From Flavobacteriales bacterium (GTDB lineage: Bacteria; Bacteroidota; Bacteroidia; Flavobacteriales_F; PHOS-HE28): a stretch of DNA of 64,000 nucleotides. The translations under genes and the position numbers were made by a program. The stretch spans positions 2,168-66,167 of the forward strand of contig JAGNSU010000006.1 in the NCBI GenBank assembly GCA_017987895.1. The letters are read 5' to 3'. Of the stretch, positions 47,449 to 53,948 are shown piece by piece (the first letter of the stretch is position 1; every line of letters starts with the position of its first letter). Under the pieces are notes generated by a model. That model was not told the DNA's origin. It saw only the letters and a program-made list of their open reading frames with translations, and made no database searches.

Positions 47449-48975
47449 TCAACTCCCCACATCCATGCTCTGCAGTGGCTTTCGCGCGGGAGCGGTAAGC
47501 ACCTCGCCATCCACCGAGAAGCGCGAGCCGTGGCAGGGACAATCCCAACTGCGTTCGGCGCCGTTCCATGCCACCGTGCATTTGATGTGGGAGCAGGCGG
47601 GATCCACCGCATGTAAGAGCCCCGCTTCGTCCCGGTGCAAAGCGATGGACCGGCCTTCGTGCTGCACCACCCGTCCGTCGCCTTTCGCGAGATCATCGAG
47701 TTCCTTCATACCCTTCGCGGGGAATGGTGCAGCTACAAGATGGCCCACCACATCGGCGGCCTCCTTCACGAAGTTGCCAAAGCCTGCGATGAGGCTGACC
47801 CGCGCGGGATCGAACACTTCTTCATACGGGCTGCTGTTCGTGGTGATCAGATCGGTGAGGACGATGGAGGCCAGCGTACCCAGTGTGATACCATTGCCGT
47901 TGAACCCTGTGGCCACATGGATGCGTTCGTCGGCCATGGGAAGCCTCCCGATGTAGGGTAGGCCATCGGCGGGCTCGAAGTATTGGGAGGACCATTGGTG
48001 GGTGATGGCTTCCACCGGATAGAGGGAGCGCACATGGGCTTCGAGTTCCTGGAAGCGCTTGGTCGTGTCCTCCTCGTGCCCGGTTTTATGATCGCAGCCG
48101 CCCGCGATGAGCAGCCGGACCCCGTCCACGTCTTCCGTTCGGTAATAGTGGTATGGATCCTCCATGTCGTACACTAAGGCAGCTGGCGGTTCGGCATTGG
48201 CCGCGAGCCGTGCGGAGAGCACATAGCTGCGATAGGGAGCATTGCGGAAGTGCAGGATATTGACCCCCGGCGGTATGTGGGTGGCATAGACCAAGTGGCG
48301 AGCGCGCACGATCCCACGCTCGGTGACGACCTCCAGCGCTTCCTCTTTTGGCTCCACCTCCAGGACCCGGCAGCCTTCCAGCAAGTTACCTCCCGCGGTC
48401 TTGTAAGCAGCGGCCAAGCCGTGTATGTACCGTGTAGGATGGAATTGGGCCTGTCCGGTAAAGCGGGCGGCTTTCACAAAGGGTTTTGGGAACGGCATAC
48501 GCTCGACGAAGTCGGCGGGCAAGCCAACCGCCCGCGTCCCCTCCACGATCTTGTCCAATTCCTCCGCTTGTGAAGCGTCCTGTGCGAATAGGTAGGCATC
48601 GCGTTCGAGCCAATGACATGTGGGCGCATGGAGGCCGGCCCAGTGCTGTATACGGCCCACCGCTTCGAGCGCGCCACGCGCCACCAGCTTGGCCTGCTCC
48701 TCGCCGAATTTTGAGATCATCCGGTCGTAGCTCAGTTCCAGGATGGTGTTGATGTGGGCGGACGTACCGCCCGTGGTACCGAAACCGATGTTCTTCGCTT
48801 CCAACACCAGACAGGTTCGCCCCGCGTTGCGTAAGGCCAGCGCTGTGCTCAGGCCCGTTATCCCTGCGCCCACCACCACAACATCCTGTATGTCGGTGGG
48901 CATTGCCACGGTGCTGTTGGTCGCCCCCGGCATGCTGGTCTGCCATAGGCTTTGTTGGTATCCATCCCTTTGCAT
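47449..48975 (-). CDS. FAD-dependent oxidoreductase with C-terminal Rieske domain
   Basis: This 508-aa protein has an N-terminal DAO flavin domain (VVVVGAGITGLSTALALRNAG near residue 32, then GFGTTGGTSAHINTI) and a C-terminal Rieske [2Fe-2S] domain of about 90 residues. The cluster ligands are in CSHIKC (C-x-H) and CPCHGSRF (C-x2-H). Electrons from substrate oxidation probably pass through the Rieske centre. The start MQRDGYQQSLWQTSMPG at 48975 resembles the N-terminus of relatives, with ATGs at 48933 and 48903 possible. It is divergent from the GxxExxY gene. It is a paralogue of the Rieske-less flavoprotein at 21310. Confidence 0.9.
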   Translation of the reverse strand: MQRDGYQQSLWQTSMPGATNSTVAMPTDIQDVVVVGAGITGLSTALALRNAGRTCLVLEAKNIGFGTTGGTSAHINTILELSYDRMISKFGEEQAKLVARGALEAVGRIQHWAGLHAPTCHWLERDAYLFAQDASQAEELDKIVEGTRAVGLPADFVERMPFPKPFVKAARFTGQAQFHPTRYIHGLAAAYKTAGGNLLEGCRVLEVEPKEEALEVVTERGIVRARHLVYATHIPPGVNILHFRNAPYRSYVLSARLAANAEPPAALVYDMEDPYHYYRTEDVDGVRLLIAGGCDHKTGHEEDTTKRFQELEAHVRSLYPVEAITHQWSSQYFEPADGLPYIGRLPMADERIHVATGFNGNGITLGTLASIVLTDLITTNSSPYEEVFDPARVSLIAGFGNFVKEAADVVGHLVAAPFPAKGMKELDDLAKGDGRVVQHEGRSIALHRDEAGLLHAVDPACSHIKCTVAWNGAERSWDCPCHGSRFSVDGEVLTAPARKPLQSMDVGS

Positions 48976-49213
48976 GGTCTGTGGTTTGGCCCTATTCCCG
49001 CAGATCCATTGCCGTGCGGCACCGAGTGGCGGAATACCGCACCGGCGCGCAGTATCAGCCCACCCTTCGAACGATGTCCATGGGGTGGTTCCTCCCCAAG
49101 CGATCCTTGGGGAATGCACACTCTTGGTCGATCGATCTGAAATGGTGGGAGTATCCGTGATCATCGCGCACCGCCGTCGCATCACGCCCTATCTTATGGG
49201 CACCGCGATCGCC

Positions 49214-49621
49214 ATGGAAGACGTCAGTGAGCTTACCCGAACCTCCCCGTGGGATGCGCGCGCGCAGGCATTGGTGGGCGCTGCTTTGGAAGTGCACAAG
49301 CAATTGGGCCCCGGTTTTCTGGAACCGGTCTATCAGGAGGCGCTTTCTCTGGAGTTCGTGTTGCGGGGCATTCCCTTCATGCGCGAGTTGCATGTGCCCG
49401 TGATCTACAAAGGCAAAATGCTCACCTGCTCCTTCCGTGCGGACTTCGTTTGTTACGAGGCGCTGGTGGTGGAGCTGAAGGCCCTACGCGCCCTTACGCG
49501 GAAGGACGACACCCAGATCCTGAACTACCTCAAGACCACGGGGCACCTGCGCGGGCTGTTGTTCAACTTCGGGCAGCAGCGGTTGCAGTTCAAGCGTTTC
49601 GACCTGTCGCCATTTCCCTAA
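49214..49621 (+). CDS. GxxExxY protein
   Basis: This 135-aa protein has the family motif GFLEPVYQEAL (G-x2-E-x2-Y) after a helix (ALVGAALEVHKQLG). Strands and conserved charged residues follow (FRADFVCYEALVVELKALRA, with the D...ExK pattern of a PD-(D/E)XK nuclease fold). The family is common in Bacteroidota and its biochemical role is unsettled. An in-frame ATG at 49196 would add six residues. A GC-rich hairpin follows at 49628. The next 270 bases, to 49921, hold no other clear gene. Confidence 0.85.
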   Translation: MEDVSELTRTSPWDARAQALVGAALEVHKQLGPGFLEPVYQEALSLEFVLRGIPFMRELHVPVIYKGKMLTCSFRADFVCYEALVVELKALRALTRKDDTQILNYLKTTGHLRGLLFNFGQQRLQFKRFDLSPFP

Positions 49622-49627
49622 AAGCGA

Positions 49628-49653
49628 CCGCCCCTCCGATCAGGGAGGGGCGG
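49628..49653 (+). terminator. hairpin after GxxExxY gene
   Basis: A perfect 10-bp GC stem (49628-49637 with 49644-49653), loop GATCAG, lies just after the stop. It has no U tract. Confidence 0.6.
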
Positions 49654-49921
49654 CGGCCGAAAGTGGGTAAGTGTGCAACACCAGCCCACATGCGAAGACG
49701 GTTCGCATAGTGATCGTTCCATCGGGGTGAGCTTCATGTTCTCGCAATAAGGGACGTGCCCCTAGCGGGCGTGCCTGGATCGCGGCGGCGGACCGAGCGC
49801 ATGGGGAAGTGTGCGGTGTTCTGGGGCATCGTTTCCACGAGGGTTCCTCCCACTGAGCCGTGCAGTTCCTTGTGCATCCTGGGCGCAGGGTTGCGGCATG
49901 AACATGGAGTGCCCTTTCCGC

Positions 49922-50395
49922 ATGCACACCTATCTACGCGCTCTCCTTTTGCTGTTCGTCATCGTTTACTTGAGGCCCAGTGCGGGTCTCGCACAGAGCG
50001 ACCGCATCCGAGCGATCCAGATGTGGTTCACCAACCTGGATCCGGCGCAAATGCAGCAGCGTGCGCCGTTGAAATGCAAGCTCGTGAAGCGTAACGTGGC
50101 GGACTATGGCAAGGTCTACGCGCAGGTAAGGACCCAAGCCGATCGGAACGACGGCTCGTCCACCTTCGTGCTACACCTGCGGCGGGCGCTGAACAAGGAT
50201 GACCTTGCCCAACGCATGCATCTCTATTTGGAGACAGCGAGGAGATCACCGGCATGGGCGTTCGATGGCATCGTGATGATCACCTTCGCGGATGGCGGCA
50301 CCACTACGGTGAACATGGGCCGTGTGGAACTGGGCAGCGCCCCTGGCTTGTCGCACTATTGGGATCGTGCGCTCTCCAGCTTGGAGAGCGAATGA
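49922..50395 (+). CDS. secreted small protein, unknown function
   Basis: The 157-aa product has a signal peptide (MHTYLRALLLLFVIVYL, cleavage near GLAQ). A hydrophilic domain of helix (IRAIQMWFTNLDPAQMQQ) and strands follows, ending with an acidic SSLESE. No family is recognised. An in-frame ATG at 49898 would lengthen the N-terminus by eight residues. The stop overlaps an ATG (ATGA) that opens a doubtful 111-codon frame. Confidence 0.65.
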   Translation: MHTYLRALLLLFVIVYLRPSAGLAQSDRIRAIQMWFTNLDPAQMQQRAPLKCKLVKRNVADYGKVYAQVRTQADRNDGSSTFVLHLRRALNKDDLAQRMHLYLETARRSPAWAFDGIVMITFADGGTTTVNMGRVELGSAPGLSHYWDRALSSLESE

Positions 50396-50723
50396 CCGAC
50401 CGCTTGACCGCGCTCCCGTTCAAGCAGCAGGTCGCTGACAGCCTCCCCCGCCGCATCCGATCAACAGCACAAGAGGCCGTTCGTACTCTTTATAGTCACG
50501 TCCTCGCAGTTCAAACGTGCGCCGGTACTTGGTCCGCGGTTTGTCCATTCCGGGCCGATGAGTTCCAGCGAATATGCACCCTGGCCAATGGGCACGGACC
50601 TCGCGAACGACAGGCGAAAAGCTACCGCTTGCACGACCGTGCGCCCGAAGGATATGTTCTGAATGCTCGGTCTAGAGAAGCATGCGGGTCGTTGGGCAAG
50701 CGTGCGAAAATGGATGATCGACC
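50396..50723. other. region with no certain gene; possible decayed minus-strand coding
   Basis: A plus-strand frame (50392-50727) begins in an ATGA overlap but has an unlikely composition. On the minus strand a frame open from about 50690 to the stop at 50461-50463 gives SVPIGQGAYSLELIGPEW, which looks more protein-like but has no ATG. I can assign neither and think it may be a gene remnant. Confidence 0.3.
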
Positions 50724-51179
50724 ATGAGATCCACCTCGCCTCACTTCGCTGAAGAGCGACGGCTTCGTACCCGCGTCAAGCTGGCGTTCGCACAAGGGAC
50801 CTATGATCTGGTAGGCGCGCTCTGGCCGCTGTTGAGCATGGCGAGCTTCGAGGAAGTAATGGGGAACAAACGGGATGAATGGCTGGTTCGGAGCGTCGCG
50901 GGCATTCTGCTCGTGCTGGGGTCGCTTCTCGTCCACGATGCGTTCTTCCACCGCCACATCGCGCGGACCTTGCGGATCATGGCCACCGGGATCTCCCTGG
51001 TCCTTGGCGTGGTCGCGATCTTCTCTTCCCTATCAGGTCGCGTATCCTGGCTGTATTTGCCGGACGGCGTGATCCATATCGCGTTCGCTGTGGGATGGAT
51101 CCTGCTCGCACGGCGGCCTTGGAAACTAGGGCGGCGAGGGCATCAGGAGCCCGATGCGCTCCAGGCGGATGACGTGTGA
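50724..51179 (+). CDS. four-helix membrane protein
   Basis: This 151-aa protein has a basic N-terminus and about four membrane helices (AFAQGTYDLVGALWPLLSMA, SVAGILLVLGSLLVHDAFF, MATGISLVLGVVAIFSSL and VIHIAFAVGWILLA). The spacing resembles small two-helix-repeat membrane proteins of the DUF308 type, but I see no diagnostic motif. It probably lies in the inner membrane. The C-terminus is polar. Confidence 0.65.
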   Translation: MRSTSPHFAEERRLRTRVKLAFAQGTYDLVGALWPLLSMASFEEVMGNKRDEWLVRSVAGILLVLGSLLVHDAFFHRHIARTLRIMATGISLVLGVVAIFSSLSGRVSWLYLPDGVIHIAFAVGWILLARRPWKLGRRGHQEPDALQADDV

Positions 51180-51237
51180 ACTCAGGCCCAAGCCTAGAAA
51201 GGAAGGATCGAACGACGATGCGGAGATCGATCCATCA

Positions 51238-51471
51238 TCATCTCGCTTCGTCGTCGGCGAACTGTTCTCCCTCTGTGGGCCTACCCATGGCCAGATCAAC
51301 CGGGTCACGCTTCTGTTCGCGCGCCTGACGCAAGATCAGATCCGTACCTGCCACCGGGTTGGTATGGTCGAGCGCCATGCGATCGAAGACGCGCTCGATC
51401 ACCGCGCTAGGGAACGCGTGTTTGTCCGCCAGAGCGCGTAGTTGATCGGGAGTGATCCTAGACCTGTTCAT
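51238..51471 (-). CDS. small helical protein, unknown function
   Basis: This 77-aa protein starts MNRSRITPDQLRALADKHAF and is mostly helical and charged (VIERVFDRMALDHTNPVAG, LRQAREQKRDPVDLAMG). It has no membrane segment and no recognised family. The upstream in-frame start at 51507 is less likely. It lies between stress-type genes. Confidence 0.55.
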   Translation of the reverse strand: MNRSRITPDQLRALADKHAFPSAVIERVFDRMALDHTNPVAGTDLILRQAREQKRDPVDLAMGRPTEGEQFADDEAR

Positions 51472-51531
51472 GCTGTTCCGTTCTGATCCGATACATCCAT
51501 TTCCCATGCCGCCATGTTACCAATGCAAAGA

Positions 51532-51549
51532 GCCGCTCAACTGAGCGGC
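51532..51549 (-). terminator. terminator after the 176-aa membrane-anchored protein
   Basis: A perfect 8-bp stem (51532-51539 with 51542-51549), loop AC, is followed on the minus strand by TCTTTG. It lies 23 bases after the stop at 51573. Confidence 0.65.
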
Positions 51550-51572
51550 CCCTGTGCATTTGGAAGAGCGCG

Positions 51573-52103
51573 TTACGGCTGGACCTTCTTCGGTTCCGAG
51601 GTTCCACCTGGGGCGGGCCGGCCACCTGGCTTGGTGGATGCCGGGTTGTGACGGAGGTACCAACGATCGTAAGTCTCGGGCGTCAGGACTTTGCGGATCT
51701 CGCCATTCCGTCGATCGTTCAGTGAACGAAAGTCAGGGTGGCTCATGGGGTCTTTCCCCAGGGCCTCGTATTCCGGTTGGTAGCGGGTATCGATCTCGCG
51801 CAGCCGTTGCATCTGGTCCGCGGGGATACTGAACTCCCGGCCCATATTGTCATCGAAAGTCCGCCATCCGCGGCTGGTCGTCTGGTGAGCGGACTGTGGC
51901 CTGGCCGTGGAGTTGGGGGTGGTCTGTGCCTGGGTCGTCAATGCACCGAGTAGGACAACGGCGGTCACGATCTTTCGCACACTGTTCGGTGCTTGGAAGG
52001 TGGGTTGAACGAAGCGACGCTTGGGCCGCTCAAAAGGCGCCGGCTGCGGTGTCTCCTCGGGTGTAGGGGCAGGTAACGGTTGAAATGGTTTGTTGGTGCT
52101 CAT
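51573..52103 (-). CDS. Pro-rich protein with membrane or signal segment, unknown function
   Basis: The 176-aa product starts with a Pro-rich 30-residue region (QPLPAPTPEETPQPAPFERP). One hydrophobic segment (VRKIVTAVVLLGALTTQAQT) follows that could be an unusually late signal peptide. A 100-residue polar domain with helices comes next (IPADQMQRLREIDTRYQPEY) and a Pro/Gly-rich end. The domain resembles small periplasmic stress proteins in general form only. The start at 52103 (MSTNKPF) is chosen. Confidence 0.55.
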   Translation of the reverse strand: MSTNKPFQPLPAPTPEETPQPAPFERPKRRFVQPTFQAPNSVRKIVTAVVLLGALTTQAQTTPNSTARPQSAHQTTSRGWRTFDDNMGREFSIPADQMQRLREIDTRYQPEYEALGKDPMSHPDFRSLNDRRNGEIRKVLTPETYDRWYLRHNPASTKPGGRPAPGGTSEPKKVQP

Positions 52104-52510
52104 GGTCGATCTGTGTTTGTAACGAACAAGAAGCATATATCACTCCCACGGCGTTCTCTGTATCACAAGCGTGAGCGGAACCCATGGACCTCAACGCATT
52201 GATCTTCTCGCCCGGACCATCCGGATCGGGGAGCCAGTATCACAACTCGTACTGGATCGTGTGTTCGTTTCCACATTCCCGCTCGAAGCATTACCAGTAT
52301 GCTGCTTTGCGAGCGCGAACGATCGAGCCCGCAGGAACGGCTGACCCGAACATGGCTCACGCTACCTCCATCACAATGTGAAGGTTCGACGGGATCCGAC
52401 CGTCGAACGGCTACCCCACGTAGGGGAAGATCCGCTCGTTCCGCCATCGCAAATGTGCAGGGTATACCGTTCGGCCCGATGATCGCGATCCTTCAGGAAA
52501 CACAACTACC
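52104..52510. other. gene-free region with hairpin and GC box upstream of DUF2383
   Basis: No secure gene is seen; the frame 52184-52381 (+) has no supporting features. There is a perfect 9-bp inverted repeat (52384-52392 with 52400-52408), followed at 52414-52426 by a CCCC-ACGTA-GGGG box. Both lie within 130 bases of the DUF2383 start and may be regulatory. Confidence 0.45.
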
Positions 52511-52972
52511 ATGGCACTGAAGGACGATATGACCCAACTGAACAACATCCATGATCTGTTGGAGGATAGCCGCAAGGGCTACACGGAAGCGGCGGAACGC
52601 GCCGAAGCGGGACATGTAAAGGAGCTGCTGCGCCACTTGAGCACGAGCCGGACCAGCTTGATCGAAGCCGTCGCGGCGTTGCGGCGCAAAGCGGACCCCG
52701 AGGCGACACCACGCGAAGGCGGTACGCTGAAGGGCGACCTGCACCGCGCCTGGATGGACCTGCGTGATGCATTGAGCAAAAGCGAGAACGCCAATGTGTT
52801 GAGCGAGTGCGAGCGGGGCGAGGAGTTCCTTTTGATGCGGTATGATGAAGTGGTCGAGAAGGAAGTGGCCCCTGAGACCTATGCCTTGGCACAAAGCCAG
52901 CGCGCTGTAGTAGAGGGCAACCTGGAGCGGATCAAGGACCTGCGCAAGCGCTTCGAACACGTCGAGCATTGA
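52511..52972 (+). CDS. DUF2383 (PA2169-type) four-helix protein
   Basis: This 153-aa protein has the helical layout of the DUF2383/PA2169 family: LNNIHDLLEDSRKGYTEAAE, VKELLRHLSTSRTSLIEAVA, then GTLKGDLHRAWMDLRDALS and two further helices. Ferritin-like four-helix bundles of this sort are found in stress regulons; the function is unknown. The ATG at 52511 is clear. It is followed 280 bases later by the cupredoxin gene, with nothing definite between. Confidence 0.88.
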   Translation: MALKDDMTQLNNIHDLLEDSRKGYTEAAERAEAGHVKELLRHLSTSRTSLIEAVAALRRKADPEATPREGGTLKGDLHRAWMDLRDALSKSENANVLSECERGEEFLLMRYDEVVEKEVAPETYALAQSQRAVVEGNLERIKDLRKRFEHVEH

Positions 52973-53252
52973 TCGCGACGGCGTCCGCTGCGTGTGATCG
53001 ACCGTCCCGCATGTGCGGCGCCCTGCGACCGGGATCCTCGGAACGCGGGGTGCCGCCATGGATGCGCGCGACATCAACGCGGAGGGGACCTTTCATGAGC
53101 ATGTGCGCGCTCCCCGTGTGCTTCGCACCTGCACACCCGGAGAAAGAAGGCCGACCGATACACTGCTAGGGGGCACCTTCTTCCATGTGGACCAAGGCTT
53201 GTGCGGCCACATGGCGCGCGTTTGGCTCTTAAGCAACAAAACACACAGAACC

Positions 53253-53849
53253 ATGAGAACCCATACCCTGCTGATCGCGTTGCTCTCCACCTCGCTGCAA
53301 GCGCAGACCACCCATACGCTGGTGGCGAGCGATTTCCAATTCACACCGGACCTGCTCACAATTCAAAGTGGCGACAGTGTGCACCTATTCCTGGGTGCAG
53401 GTCATTCCTTCACACAGGTTTCCTCTACTACCTGGAACCTTGGCCAAGGTTATCCGACGCTCGGCCTGGACATCGGGGTTTTTCCGCAGGCCACCGAGCA
53501 CATGCTGGCGCCGCAAACTCCGGATACCCTGTACTACGTCTGCGTACCCCATGTGAACATGGGCATGAAGGGGAGGATCGTGATCTTGCCCAGTACGATA
53601 GGAATGGACGAGAGCGCTCTTTCCAATGCGCCACTGTATCCGAACCCCGTCGTGGACCAATTGAGGATCCCCGGTGCCATTGCTTTCCGGGTCCGCCTGT
53701 ACGATCCCATGGGTCGCATGGCGCTGGATGCACCGGTGCGAGGGGGCTTTGTGGATGTACGCGGGATCGCCTCAGGTCAGTATCTCGTACATGTGCTGAA
53801 CGCCCAAGGAGGGTTGCTGCAACGGGAGGTGGTGTTGGTGTTGGAGTGA
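53253..53849 (+). CDS. T9SS-sorted cupredoxin (plastocyanin-like)
   Basis: This 198-aa protein has a signal peptide (MRTHTLLIALLSTSLQAQ) and a cupredoxin domain with a full type 1 copper site. The first His is in GAGHSFT, and Cys, His and Met lie in YYVCVPHVNMGMKG (C-x2-H-x4-M). A T9SS type A sorting domain of about 75 residues follows (NAPLYPNPVVDQLRI, GQYLVHVLNAQGG). It should be a surface-exposed or released blue copper protein carrying electrons or buffering copper. The start at 53253 gives the correct signal. A terminator follows at 53879. Confidence 0.9.
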   Translation: MRTHTLLIALLSTSLQAQTTHTLVASDFQFTPDLLTIQSGDSVHLFLGAGHSFTQVSSTTWNLGQGYPTLGLDIGVFPQATEHMLAPQTPDTLYYVCVPHVNMGMKGRIVILPSTIGMDESALSNAPLYPNPVVDQLRIPGAIAFRVRLYDPMGRMALDAPVRGGFVDVRGIASGQYLVHVLNAQGGLLQREVVLVLE

Positions 53850-53878
53850 AACAGCCAGAGATCGCTTATAGCTTGAAC

Positions 53879-53901
53879 GGCCCGGACCTATTGTCCGGGC
53901 C
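53879..53901 (+). terminator. terminator after cupredoxin
   Basis: A perfect 9-bp stem (53879-53887 with 53893-53901), loop CTATT, is followed by TTCGT. It stands between convergent cupredoxin and LigD genes. Confidence 0.7.
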
Positions 53902-53948
53902 TTCGTCATTGATCCTCGCCATCAAGTATCGGAGCGTTCGCGACCGGA

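Noticed and set aside
50392-50727. 111-codon plus-strand frame beginning in an ATGA overlap
   Set aside because: Composition is unlike its neighbours, no feature is recognisable, and the minus strand looks more protein-like there.
52184-52381. 65-codon frame upstream of DUF2383
   Set aside because: No motif or helix, odd composition, and it lies in a region rich in palindromes.
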